From Areca catechu (lineage: Eukaryota; Streptophyta; Magnoliopsida; Arecales; Arecaceae): DNA of 64,000 nucleotides. The notes beneath the pieces are model-generated. The model was not told where the DNA came from and made no database searches. It saw nothing but the letters and a program-made list of their open reading frames with translations. The position numbers and the translations under genes are program-made. Location of the stretch: contig CM038052.1 in NCBI GenBank assembly GCA_021397845.1, positions 36,812,449 through 36,876,448 on the forward strand, in the 5' to 3' direction. Positions 1 through 11,662 of this stretch are shown here, one piece after another; positions within the stretch are counted from its first letter, which is position 1; every line of letters starts with the position of its first letter.

Positions 1-275
1 GTCAGCTGATTTGCAGGCCATCTTTGTATATTAGAATACTTTTGACACTGATCACATCTTCGGACAAAATCTACAGAATCCTTCTAGATAGTTGGCCAAT
101 AGTAGCCTTGACGATATATTTTGTAAGCCAAGTATCTGCCCCTCAGGTGATCCCCGTATATACCTTCATGCACTTCTCTGAGAGCATAATTTGCATCTGA
201 TGGCCCTAGACATTTTAACAGAGGTTGTGTAAATGATCTTTTATACAAAATCCCATCTAAAACCACATATTGGGA
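1..275 (-). pseudogene. Integrase N-terminal zinc-binding region of element A (partial)
   Basis: The minus-strand frame reads REVHEGIYGDHLRGR...QGYYWPTI, a TAG stop, then RRCDQCQKY, the H-H-C-C zinc module that precedes the integrase core. The TAG stop just after WPTI and the window edge truncate it. The catalytic DDE core is not in the window. Confidence 0.7.
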
Positions 276-281
276 AGCTAT

Positions 282-1030
282 CTAGTGAAGCTGTTTAGCT
301 TCAAACTTATTTTTAGGCAATGTTCCTTCATTAAAGAATTTAAGGATGGGATCCATCCAAGATGGTCCATGTTCAATCGAATATACCTCCACTACAGATT
401 CAAATATGTTGGGGTCTTCAAGATATTCTACATATGTTAGACCAAGGGAATCTAGGGTGGTGGTAGTAAGATGTGAAAGAGTATCAGCCCGAGAATTTTC
501 TATCCAAGGCACATGAGCAATTTCAAAATATTCTAGCTGGGATATTAAACCTTGTACCTTCGCCAGATATTGAATCATAATGGGATCTCGAGCTTCAAAT
601 TCAGCCTTCACTTGATTCACTACCAATTAAGAATTTGAAAAAATTGTAACCTTTTGAATCTCCAGCTTTTGAGCAATTTTGAGTCCAACAATAAGGGCCT
701 CATACTCTGCTTGATTATTCGAAGCTTGAAAATAAAAACGAAGAGCATACTCTATGATCTGACCATTCGGACCGGCCAGAATGAGACCAGCCCCACAGCC
801 ATTGGCATTAGAGGCACCATCCACATGGAGCACCCAAACAGATTCCAGAACTTCTTCGATGGTTCCCTCCTCTTTGGCCCTTTGTTGACCATCATCCTGT
901 CCCCAAGTGCATTCAGCTATGAAATCAGCGAGGACTTACACTTTTATTGCCAACCTAGGTTGAAAGTCAATGTCAAATTCTTCCAACTTGACAACCCATT
1001 TAGCTATCCTTCCTGAAGTGTCAGGGCAGT
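282..1030 (-). pseudogene. RNase H of element A (broken)
   Basis: The piece at 627-833 reads LHVDGASNANGCGAGLIL (first catalytic Asp), then NNQAEYEALIVGL (catalytic Glu) and VTIFSNS, where the family has a further Asp (D/N-S-). The piece at 282-626 carries the tail with WIENSRADTLSHL. The order and motifs are those of the gypsy RNase H, which removes RNA from the RNA/DNA hybrid. The catalytic Asp near FSNS appears lost. Confidence 0.75.
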
Positions 1031-1189
1031 GCAAGATGGCCTTCAGGGGCTGATCCGTTATAACAAAAATAGTATGGGCTTGAAAATAGGGTCGTAAATG
1101 TTTTGCCACAACCATTAATGAAAAGATGAGTTTTTGTATTCTTGGATATCGTATTTTTACCTCGTGTAATACCTTACTAGTGTAGTAGA

Positions 1190-2522
1190 TTAGCTTCTGT
1201 AAGTGGTCAACATCTTTTCTAATAAGTACCGAACAATCGCTTCGTCCAAGGCAGAAAGGTACAAATAAAGAGTTTTCCCTTCATAAGGTTTAGAAAGTAA
1301 AGGAGGGTTTTCTAAGTATTCTTTCAACTTATTAAAAGCAAGCTTGCAGTCATCTAACCATTCGAAACTTTGAGTTTGATGGAGAACTTTGAAAAATGGG
1401 AGACACCTTTCTGCTGATTGCGAAATGAACCGACTTAGAGAGGCAATTCTTCCTATCAACCACTGTACTTCTTTCTTACAGGAGGGATGTCTCATGCTTC
1501 AGATGGCTTGAATTTTCTATGGATTAACTTTAATTTCCTGCTTGGTAACTAAGAATCCCAAAAACATTCCTGAGACCACATAAAAAGTGCATTTAATTGG
1601 ATTCAGCTTCATTTGATGGCGTCCAAGAGCATCAAAGGATTCTTTTAAATCTTCAATGTGGTCAGACTTATGAAGACTCTTCAAAATCATATTATCAACA
1701 TAAGCTTCCATATTTTTTCCTATCTGATTCTTGAATACTTTGTTGATTAATCTTTGGAAGGTGCTTCGGCATTTGTTAACCTAAATGGTATCACTTTATA
1801 ACAATAAAGCCCTTTTTCTGTGATGAAAGCAATTTTTTCCTCATCTTCAGGATCTATTTTATATGGTTATATCCTGAGAAAGCATCCATGAAGCTCAGCA
1901 GCTGATGACCAGCAGTGGCATTAACTAACTGATCTATCTTCGGTAAAGGGAATCTGTCTTTTGGGCAAGCCTTATTAAGATCTGTATAATCAATGCAGAT
2001 CCTCCACTTGCCATTAGACTTCTTCACCATCATGACATTAGCCAACCAATCTGGTTATTGTACTTCTCTTATAAATTTGATTTCAAGGAGTTTGCTGACT
2101 TCTTTGTTAATAACCCTCTGTCTCTATGGAGCAAAGTACCTCTTCTTCTGCCGAATAGGCTTATAGTTGAGAGTTACTTCCAATCGGTGTGTAATTATTT
2201 CAAATAGAATTCTAGGCATATCCGAAGCTGCCCAAGCAAAGATATCAGCATTACTTCGGAGAAAGTGAATTAACTTTGCCTTTGTCTCTTCGTCTAACAT
2301 ATTGCCAATCTGCACAAATTTCGTTGGGTTGTCTTCGGACAAAGGCATAGAAATGGTCCTTTCTACAGGTTCTCCACAGTCTTCAGTTCTGTCTCTCGAA
2401 TCTAGCTGATCAAGCATTAAAGGATTGGCCGATTGCTTATCCTGGATTATTAGACATTGGCGAGCGACCTTCTGATCTCCTTTCATTTCTTCGATGCCAT
2501 TTCTAGTGGGAAACCGCACCAA
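1190..2522 (-). pseudogene. Reverse transcriptase of element A (broken)
   Basis: Three frame pieces are visible. 2124-2522 ends KPIRQKKRYFAP, the usual lead-in to the RT fingers. 1854-2045 reads NGKWRICIDYTDLNKACPKD, then SFMDAFSGYNHIK, with the catalytic Asp of motif A. 1517-1711 has AYVDNMILKS, where the family has YVDD, so the second catalytic Asp of motif C is Asn. 1190-1495 covers the thumb/connection (FVASAERCLPFFKVL-like region). Stops and shifts separate the pieces. Reverse transcriptase copies element RNA into cDNA; this one is inactive. Confidence 0.8.
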
Positions 2523-2559
2523 AAGGTGATAGGTCGATACTATGGCCCAAAATTTATTT

Positions 2560-3005
2560 AAAGCAGGTCATCCCAAAATTGCATTATAAGCTGAATGTGT
2601 TTGTACTACTATGAAGTTAATGGAGAGTGTCTTTTGGAATGGCTCAATGCCAAGAGTCACAAGTAAAATTATTTTCCCTTCAACTGCAACTTGATTTCCT
2701 CTGAAGCTGGTCAGAGGAACAAGAGACCTCTGCAGCTTACTTTTAGATAAACCCATTCTAAGAAATACATCATATAGTAAAACTTCGACAGAACTTTCAT
2801 TATCTATCAGAACTCTTCTTACATCATATCTTGCTATTACAGCTGAAACCATAACAGGGTCATCATGTGGGAGTTGAACTCCTTGGAGATCTTCATCTGA
2901 AAAACAAATGAAATTATTGCCCCTAAATCTCTTGGGATTATCCTCTTCAACTTCAATTCTCCAACCAACTGACCGATGAAGCATGCCTACCCTCCCATCG
3001 GTCAA
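2560..3005 (-). pseudogene. Retropepsin-like segment of element A
   Basis: The frame reads ...AVIARYDVRRVLIDNESSVEVLLYDVF..., matching the active-site region VKRIIVDSGSSTDVLFYDAF of element E (63,060-63,120). The catalytic D-S-G is changed to D-N-E, so the glycine of the aspartic-protease motif is lost. A downstream AYNAILG block matches the family's second conserved stretch. Retropepsin cleaves the Gag-Pol polyprotein; the altered motif and surrounding stops mark this copy as dead. Confidence 0.7.
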
Positions 3006-3009
3006 CCTT

Positions 3010-4486
3010 TGGTGAGGCAGTTCGGCTTCATCGGTAGTTCTTTGAGGGGCAGTTGCTTCGACTTGAGGTTCTGGATGACTAACATATTTTCCCAGATACC
3101 CTCTTCTGATTAAGTCTTCTATAGCATCTCGGAGATGAAAATATTCCTCAGTATTATGGTCGTGGTCCTGATGGAATCAGCAATATTTATTCTTGTTCCT
3201 CACATTAGTAGAAGTCTTCATAGGACGTGGCCTTTGCAAGTAGTTTTCCTTCTCTATTTTTAGCAAAATCTTTTCTCTTGGAAGGTTGAGAGGAGTGAAG
3301 TCGAACCACGTGCCCAATGGCTTAGGTTTAGGATTTCAGCGTGGAACCAGCGCGTCGTTAGAAGATGTGGGCACATTTGGTCCTCGACCATTCTTTTTCT
3401 TGGAAGAGGATCTCCCCTCAGTGAGTCACCGACTCGCCGCCTGCTTCTCAATAGCAGCATACTTTTGGGCCCTTGCCAGTAGTTCAGCATAATTCGTAAG
3501 AAATCTTTTGTCCAAGAAAAAAGTGAACCTGGATGATCTGAGACCTTTCTTCAAGGCTGACTTGGCCACGTGCTCATTAAGATCAGGAATCTCAAGAGTG
3601 GCCGAATTGAATCAAATGACAAACTCTTTAAGACTTTCTCCTTCATTCTATCGAAGGAGGAACAAACAGTTTGTATTCCGAGGCATCTTTTGACAAGTTC
3701 GGAAATATGAAATGAACAATTGCTCCAGTTCAGCAAAAGAATGAATAGTGCATGGCTATATGCTCGAATACCACATTCGAGCAGCTTTTCTTAAGGTGGT
3801 AGGGAAAGCAAGGCAATGTAATGCATCGGATGCTCCTTGTATCATCATATGAGCTTTGAAGCTCCCTAAATGATCAAGGGGATCGGTAGTTCCATCATAA
3901 GCCTCCATTTAAGAAATCTTGAAATGCCGATCAATGACTTCTTCTATAATTTGATCGAAGAAAGGAGGTCATGAATTAAAAGTCATAATTTCATCACCCC
4001 TCCTCTGATCAGTGAGCCTGACTATTTATGACTCCAACAACTTGAACTTCTCTTCATAATTGAGGTGGATTTTCTTTCACCTAACTCCCCCAGGTATATA
4101 ACTTCCAAAAGAAATAGAGAGAGAATGTCTGGTCTCTTCTTATCAGATCGACCCTCCATTGGCCTACCAAGCGGAGAATTGTAACGCTCACGAGAAAACC
4201 AAGTTCGTGAAGAACATGGGGTTGGTTCTCGATGTCGGTCGGCCCTTCCTCTAGTTCGATGACTGTGTTAAGAAGTGGCTGGTGGACATTATTTCTGGAT
4301 AGCATTTTTTTGAAAAGTTTGGACTAAGGTTGTCAAGGCATCAACTCGATTCAGGAGGGCCTCAAATTGCTGTTGCCCTATAGCCAATATAGGAGGTGGC
4401 ATATCATTTTCCACCAAAGGATTATTCACCTAAGGAGCAGGGTGCTCCCTGCTTGTAGAAGCATTTTGGACCTTTCCTTTAACCAT
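3010..4486 (-). pseudogene. gag relic of element A
   Basis: The start ATG at 4486-4484 on the minus strand opens MVKGKVQNASTSREHP, alignable to the gag starts of E (55074) and F (24614). Further in are fragments of the retrotransposon gag domain (TLRKAARMWY near 3780-3820) and a zinc-knuckle relic FHQDHDHNTEE followed by IEDLIRRGYLGKYV near 3090-3180, where E has CHFHRDHGHDTEEC. In-frame stops (for example TAG 18 codons after the start and TGA just before the knuckle) break it. Gag would form the virus-like particle in the cytoplasm; this copy cannot make a full protein. Confidence 0.75.
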
Positions 4487-4549
4487 TCTTATTTTTTCAA
4501 AGTTCTCCTTAACAAAGAAAATTCTCTCCCCCTACCTGGCATGTCAATC

Positions 4550-5396
4550 TATTGACGCTAAATCCTCACGGACCAGTTGAAGTGATATGCTCGCCGATTC
4601 ATCTTTGATGAGACCTTGACGAAATCCTGTAAAATAAATCCCCTGACCAGATTTTCTCCGATGGGGGACACTCCGATGGTAAAGTCAGTAAGGGTCTAGG
4701 CCACATAATGGATTACTTCGAAAGAATGGACAAGGATAGGAAAGAAAGGGAATCAGTTTAGATGGCGATGAGAGAGCTAGTTGTGGACTGGCTCTAACTT
4801 GCCCCCCCGGGTGTCTCCTCTTACCAGTATTTATAGGCGTGAGTGTAACTGATTACGGTTACGGGAGTTAGCATAACTTTCTCATAACCGTAAGTAGTGG
4901 CTGTTGGAAATCTTGTTATTGAAGCCGAGGCTATAGACCATGTGGGTGGTTATAACGATCAGAATGACTTCTAACCACTTCTGGTCGAGAGACCATTTAT
5001 ATGCTTCGGATGCATTCTTCTTAGAGAAAATCCGAAGTAGATTTAACCATTATCTTCGGACTATCCTCTTCGGAGTAGGCCGAAAAAAAAAAGTTTACAT
5101 GTTTCCGAATTATTCCCTTCGGAATGGGTCAGAAGATAAAGAGCCGTTTATCATGAAACCGAAGCGGACAAACTCTATGCTTCATAAGTATTCTCTTCGG
5201 ACCAAGCTGAAGACTGATTCACAAGATGTAATTGTCAGGAATGTGTAGTTAGAATTCGTTTCATAGGGATAGATTGTAGCCCTTGTTAAATTTAAGAGAC
5301 ATCTTCAGGCGCACTGACTTAATTGACGGGTCCAGATAAAACCGATCTAACCGATGAACCGGCAATTATTTTGTATCAAACTGGATTACGACAACA
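4550..5396 (-). repeat. Putative 5' LTR of element A
   Basis: On the minus strand the block ends ...GCGTCAATA just before GATTGACATGCCAGG, the same arrangement as the LTR/primer-site junctions of E (54978) and F (24695), where the LTR ends CGGCAACA. A TATAAATA box on the minus strand lies at 4828-4835, as expected for an LTR promoter. CTTCGGA/TCCGAAG motifs recur between 5000 and 5210. The outer end at 5396 (minus strand begins TGTTGTCG) is a guess, because no second LTR is in the window to compare. Confidence 0.5.
4828..4835 (-). promoter_or_regulatory. TATA box in element A LTR
   Basis: Minus-strand TATAAATA about 280 bp before the LTR 3' end. The position suits an LTR promoter; activity is not shown. 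Confidence 0.4.
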
Positions 5397-5743
5397 CTAC
5401 CTATTTATGTAAGTAAAAATCTGGCTTGAAAAATGGCACTGAACACAGCTCCGAGCTTAAAATCCAACTGGATTCTTTCAAGGATCTTCATCAAGAAAAT
5501 GTTGTCGCACATAAGTCCTACTTACTGCTTTATGTCCAAGAACCGGTCTATTCTCTGAAACTCCAAGTGTGGAAGCTTTTTTGGAGATGGTTTGGTAAAA
5601 TAAATCGCCTCTTCTTTTCTAATCCCCTCTTCTTTCCTAATCCCCTTGACCTTGCATTTCCTCCATTCTCCTCTTTTGTTTAATAAAATTTTGGATGGAG
5701 TTTGCCTACACCACTCCAAACTTCATAAAAATAACAAGGTAGC

Positions 5744-5765
5744 GGGGGGGGGGGGGGGGGGGGGG
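5744..5765. repeat. Poly(G) run, 22 bases
   Basis: Uninterrupted G from 5744 to 5765 on the plus strand. Such a long homopolymer may form quadruplex structures, and its exact length is often uncertain in assemblies. Confidence 0.9.
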
Positions 5766-5944
5766 TGGAGGATCCGCTTGGATCAAACATAGATCAGCAA
5801 AGAACCAATGAACAAAATAGATTAACCAAAGCCATATGATCTGCTCCTATCTATTGGTTTTGTCTATGTTCTTTAATTTAATTCTTGGTTGGTACCTTAG
5901 TAAGTGAGAGCCTGGAATTTTCAATAGCTAAGAAGGATGGGTGG

Positions 5945-5956
5945 GCTCTGATACTA
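5945..5956 (-). other. Possible relic of a copia LTR/primer-site junction
   Basis: The plus strand gctctgatacta followed by tgttaaaa reads on the minus strand TTTTAACA then TAGTATCAGAGC, one base from the initiator-Met primer site TGGTATCAGAGC found at 35392-35403. No coding remnant is recognisable nearby, so this may be an LTR fragment or chance. Confidence 0.3.
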
Positions 5957-6335
5957 TGTTAAAATCCTATCTAAATATCCAGGCATTTACATGGACAGTA
6001 CAAGAGTATATAAGCAACACAAGATTTCTTAATCTATCTGATATGGAACTATACTTGCTCAACAGCAAGATTAAAGATTTAAAGCAAAGAAATATATATG
6101 GAAAACTATCTGCACTAACACCTGCCAGCTCTCAAATTCAGAAAGCTCAGGCAGTTCATTCTCAGTTTCATTTTGGTACACAATAAAGTAGAAAATGATT
6201 GCATGAAATGAACTAAATATTGGCAACTATCAGTAAATAACTCTATTACATGGCAGATGGCTCATGCTTCCTATTTTCCATCAGATGAAATTTATATTTC
6301 CTCGATACTATTCCTATACCTCTATCTATCTGAGA

Positions 6336-6338
<3 letters not shown>

Positions 6339-6384
<46 letters not shown>
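6339..6384. repeat. (AT)n microsatellite
   Basis: About 23 AT dinucleotides without interruption. Confidence 0.95.
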
Positions 6385-6386
<2 letters not shown>

Positions 6387-6590
6387 CCTTCCACAACAGT
6401 GGAATTGCTTATGTTTTCCTTTTATGCAGATATGAACCTACTAATATCGATAACTTGATTTGTTTTTCCTCTCATCTAGTTAAAACATTTTTCTCAAAAG
6501 TCATGCCACCACTTTGCAGCCAATTAGATCCATCTAGCATAAAATTTGCGGCAGTTCAATAATGTTCCTTATTTGTTCCATGATCATGGA

Positions 6591-7349
6591 CTATCCATCT
6601 AGCCATGCTTCATGTCCATGGAAAACCGGAAAAGAAGCACTCGCAGAGATGTGGAATGAACTAGCTGACCCCATCATTGCCCTTTCTTGCGTTCTACCCA
6701 CGTCCTTGCAGACATTATCTAGTATCGAGAGGAAGTCCCTCACAACCATGAAGATCCTAAGAGGGTGGGCTTCCTCCTTTGCTGCATCCCCATGGAAGTA
6801 CTCCATAATCTCTTTTACCAGGCCCAATGCCTGCTTCTCCTCAGCCTTAACCCGTTCCAACTCCCCTTCTGCCTCCTTAAGAAACACCTCCATTGCCTCA
6901 AAGAACTTCTTACCTTGGGTGCATGACCTCTCAAGCTGCAAGACTGACCTTATCTTCTTGAGCCCCAGTTCTAGCTTCGTGACATAACCGCTCAGGATGT
7001 CTGAGTCCATCCCAGCTGCTTTCTTAACATTTCCAAGCTCACTGCTCAACCCAGCGACCACTTTCAAGCCTTGTTTCTTGAATTGCTCTTCCCTGGCATT
7101 GTCAGGAAGATCTGCTGCTGTTGGTTCAGAACCCAATCCATCCGATCGGATGATCTCTTGGACAACAAAATGGAGCAATGTTGTCTTCCCATCTGTCCCT
7201 TTCACATCTGCGAGCTTTAGAAGAGCATCAAGCTTAAAAGCTTTTGCTTCACCTCTGTTGGTGCCCAAATTCATCCGATTTCTGGTCCTTAGAACAGCTT
7301 CCAGGAGTTTTAAGAATAGTCTACTGCTTCTTAGATCTTCACAAGCTGC
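6591..7349 (-). CDS. Formin exon 4: C-terminal FH2 and tail
   Basis: Starts after acceptor TTTAG in phase 0 with AACEDLRSSRLFLKLLEAVL, continues NLGTNRGEAKAFKLDALLKL, DVKGTDGKTTLLHFVVQEI, then the helical C-terminal FH2 and ends FHGHEAWLDG, TAG at 6593-6591. The TGNRMN block of the family reads TRNRMN here (codon AGA at residue 590). Confidence 0.93.
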   Translation of the reverse strand, partial: AACEDLRSSRLFLKLLEAVLRTRNRMNLGTNRGEAKAFKLDALLKLADVKGTDGKTTLLHFVVQEIIRSDGLGSEPTAADLPDNAREEQFKKQGLKVVAGLSSELGNVKKAAGMDSDILSGYVTKLELGLKKIRSVLQLERSCTQGKKFFEAMEVFLKEAEGELERVKAEEKQALGLVKEIMEYFHGDAAKEEAHPLRIFMVVRDFLSILDNVCKDVGRTQERAMMGSASSFHISASASFPVFHGHEAWLDG

Positions 7350-10300
7350 CTAAAGCATTTTGAGAAAATATTAGCAGACCGATGCATGGAATAATAAATT
7401 GTCTTCCTTTTCTTTTGCTGAAAAAGCTAAAATGATCACAATCATAAATGTACAAATTTGTATTCAGACAAGCTTCGCTATTTTAGAACATTGCTTATAA
7501 AACTTCTGAACTAGGAATATATTAAATTTTGATTTTTTTATAAAAAAAATTGAAATGACCATGGTAACATGGTTCATGCTGTCCTATATGATGCAGATCA
7601 CATGGCTATCTCATAGTCAAAAAAATTCTAGGTATATGGTGCACTGTTTGCTGTTGTTTTAATGAGAGGTGGGATTCTGGGTATATGGTGCACTGTTTGC
7701 TGTTGTTTTAATGAGAGGTGGTTAAGTGCCAATAACAAGAATATACATGTGGACAAGTTAATTGAAAGAGGTTTTATGTTATATTACCTTCTGTGTTTTA
7801 GCTTCAGATGTTAACTTATAAACAAGATCCAATGAAGAAGAATGATGCAGCATTAAGGACATAGCCTTTTTACCTCTAGGGTTACAAAAGATTTCCTTAG
7901 GTAATTGACTTCTGTCTCAAAATTGGTCCTGTATAGCATTGCATCAACTCTTTTGAAGGCAAAAGGAATATCCAACACTGCTTTTAGAAAGCGCTCTGCT
8001 GAACCAAGCTTTGATACGTCACCGTTGTAGTCTCGGAGTTTTAATTCTTCTTCCTTTGTTGGAGTCATCTTGACCAAAGTCTCCAAAATCTCAGTGCCTA
8101 AACATTCAGGATTACCTGTAAGAGGTGTCAACTAGAATCACTCTACCACCAATACAAAGATACTTGTGTGATTTATAAATGCAAATTACAAAACACAGCT
8201 TGGACACAGTTCGCAAAAATAAGATATCACAGACATTGTTTACAAGGTAGCCTATTGCTTGTCTAAGTTTAAAAACAAAATTACTAGATATTTGTCACAA
8301 GAAGAAGATAATCATTAGATAATCAGAATCATCTTCATGAACAAATCAGTTATCTGATGACTAGAATAAGGTCCTAAAAAAGCAGGTGAATAAAATGGCA
8401 TGAGGAGATACAATAAAGTATAAAGAATAAAGCACTCTTCTTGTCCTCAACAAGAACCTGTGTCCAGAGTACTACCAGGCAAACATTTCTAAGATACTTC
8501 TACTTGAACTCAGAAGCCAGTATTCCTGGTAAGTACCATTTGCATTCCTGGGAAGAATTAAGGATCACACATTTTGACTTGAAGCACTCCTGATGTCTCA
8601 GTTTCTTGGAGTTGTATACTCCCTTTTTTTAAAAAAAAACATCATAAACACGCAGATGATTTAATTAATTCAAAACTAAGGCCTAAAAGAACATAATCAG
8701 ACCATGAAACCCAAGTGAGGAGCTCTGAAATATGATGCCTGGATTTGCAATTATGGACTCTAGCACGACAACACTATTAGGAGTCCAGCGCACAGCTTCT
8801 GCCATGCTTTTCAAGTTTCAAAATTCAAATTTTTGAATTTAAAATTTGGGGTGGTTCTAGGTGGTTTGAATGGATATGGTCCAGTCTTAGTTTTGTGCTG
8901 GGATAGTATATTTTTGGGCTGGTGTTAGTCAGGCCAGGCCTTGACATTTGGAGTGGATATTGTCCCCTGCCATCTCTGTTCTTTCTTCTCCTAATCATTT
9001 TTTTTTCTATTTTTTGCTTTCTTTTGTTTCTTCCCTTGTCCTTAAAAATTTGGTTTGCAGACATCCTCCAAGATCCTCTCAAATAATCTTGTGCATGTTC
9101 TCAGCTCTAAATTACTTCGGATTCTTCCACACTTTCTATCACTGCTCTAGAAGCCATTGGCATGGTAGGATAGTTTTTAGCCTAGGAGTTGAACAGTTTT
9201 TGCCTAGCGAAGATCTTATGTGGAAATACAGAAACCTATAATTCCAGAAGGCTATCTTGACAGGACAAAATAGGTATGTGCAGATTTTGCAGGATCCAAA
9301 GGCTGTCCAAAATTTTCCTTTTTATCTTTGATCCATGATAATGTATGTTACATTTTTTAATCTATCTCTACAATTATCCGATCCAAGTTTTCTATGTGAT
9401 ATACTTTGGTGGTGTGTGGCTCTTCTTTGGTGGCCTCTTATCGAAGCTGAGATTTTTAAATTAGTGCCAATGATATTCATGTAAATAGTTTCTTATGCCT
9501 TTCATCATTGAGTTTGCTCTGACAATTATCAGAGACAGTTTTGCAGTAGCACATTGAACTGCGCATAAGACCCACATTTTTATATCCTGTCTGCATGTTT
9601 CATTCCCTCTTGTAGAACTTTTCAGTACTTACATATCAAAATAGAGAGATGTTCTGTTATCTATATGCATGCCATCATGCTCATCAGTTTTAAGTTTTTA
9701 TAATGCAAATATTTGGCTAACCTTTACCCTAAAACTTGTTCCTCAAAATTCTATAGCATTACAGCATGCTAACCTTTTCCCTAAAACTTGTTTCTCAAAA
9801 TTTTATAATGCAAATATTTGGCTAACCTTTTCCCTAAAACTTGTTCCTCAAAATTCTATAGCATTACAGCATGGGATAGCCATGATAGGACCTTAATGAA
9901 GTCATGAAGAAACATCATTTGGAATCTACCAATCCTTGAAAGAAATCTATTGCTGTATTCAGTTACTGCAACTCACTTTACAGATGGATGATTGTCAATC
10001 CATACTTGATAAAGAACTGCCTTTTTGTCCATCTGGCTGGAAGTTGGAAGATTCTTTCACAAGCACAACTACCATGATTAGTTTTTCAAAGGAATTTATG
10101 GATTCAGTCATCCATTGCATATGGAATCTCCAAACCATCCTTCACTAGGACAATACAATGAATCCTACAATGGCTTTTTTGAGTAAACAAAAACTACATA
10201 TGAATGTGAATATGCTAATTCAATACAATTATTTCAAATACTAACATATAACTTATAATTATGTAAGAAATTTATTACAAGTAGACAAATCTCATCTACA

Positions 10301-11571
10301 TTCCTATAAGATTAAGCTAAGATCTAGCAAAAGCATGAATCTTGTGAATCCACTACTCAGGGGGTTTGATCTACTGCATAAACCCCTTTTTATGCTTAAA
10401 AGACCACTCAAAGACACAAACAAGCCTCATATCTAAGAAAAGCTACCTTTCTCTTGAATATATTAGAACCAAACTCCCGATTATTTCTAATTTTCTACAT
10501 AGTTTCAGTAAGTATACTTAATTTTAACAAAGGTTTTAATCTGGTGGTTATAGTTATCTTGGTCGTGATTTGTGATAAGATAACATGATATGACATTTTA
10601 TCTAGTTGGAGATTAGTTTTGAAAAAAATTAAAATAAGCATGACAAACCTAGGATCTCTGACAAAAATGGGACCTGAGACATTAGTATATCCAATGTTTC
10701 AAAATACAACTATTTTACGTGGACGGTCAAGGCATTGCATTGTATATGTATATGTATGTGTATATATGTATGTATGTATGTATGTATATATTTTATAGTT
10801 ATGTATGCATATATATTTATATATTTATTTATTTATGTATGTATGTATGTATAGATATATATATATACATATATATTAGGAGGGACTGATCCTCACCTTT
10901 TTCTACCTTATACATACCCAAACCTCATACTCCAATTGGAATTGAACCCCACCCCCTTGCTGAAGAGGTAAGAGTTAATGGCATCCAAGCAAGCAATCGG
11001 TGGTATATGTGGGTGCATATGTTGTTACTATTTTTTTATATTTAAAAATAAATAAAATATATTAAGTATAATAAAAGAAATAGTAATGACAATAGTTTTT
11101 TGGATGAACAATAACAGTAACAGCTAACAATTTATAATTGCTACTTAGTACTTGATATGTAATAGCGATTGTTATAGGATAATTAATATATAATATAATT
11201 AGTATCCATATTAGGCCAACTTGAAATCCACACCAAACCTAAATATCAATTTGAACCTACCTCATCCTGATGGGCCCATATGAGAGCGTGTTGCATGTGG
11301 CCACAAAATGCTTAGCAAACTGTATGTGCATGATACTAAGTAAACTGCCTTTTTCAGCTCATATGCAATATGATCACATATGGTAACCATATATAGGCAA
11401 TGTGATCTGCTTAAGGGAGCGTATCTGCATAAGCAGCCACATGTACCACATTTTGAAGTAATTAGTATATTATATGATTTGACAAAAACATAATTAAGGA
11501 TTGCTTTACAAATAACAATGCCTTTATTATGTCTACTTTTCTTTCCTCAAAAATTTCTTCCTATCATTGCT

Positions 11572-11662
<91 letters not shown>

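Larger units (their letters stand above)
1..5396 (-). mobile_element. Element A: decayed Ty3/gypsy retrotransposon, Tat/Retand-like, 3' part outside window
   Basis: Seen: on the minus strand, in order from high to low coordinates, an LTR-like block with a TATA box, a gag relic, a retropepsin-like segment, reverse transcriptase, RNase H and the zinc-binding start of integrase, ending at the window edge. Known: the order PR-RT-RH-IN and the gag start (MV..., then STSR) match the Tat/Retand side of plant Ty3/gypsy, and two other copies of the group, E and F, lie in this window. Inferred: an old insertion, because every domain has stop codons or frameshifts. The far LTR and the rest of integrase should lie to the left of position 1. 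Confidence 0.85.
5397..6590. other. Unique-looking spacer between element A and the formin 3' end
   Basis: No gene is recognisable. The stretch holds a 22-base G run (5744-5765), an (AT)n microsatellite (6339-6384), and a short relic resembling a copia primer site (5945-5956). The formin 3' UTR and polyadenylation site should lie in the right part, but I cannot place them. Confidence 0.5.
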
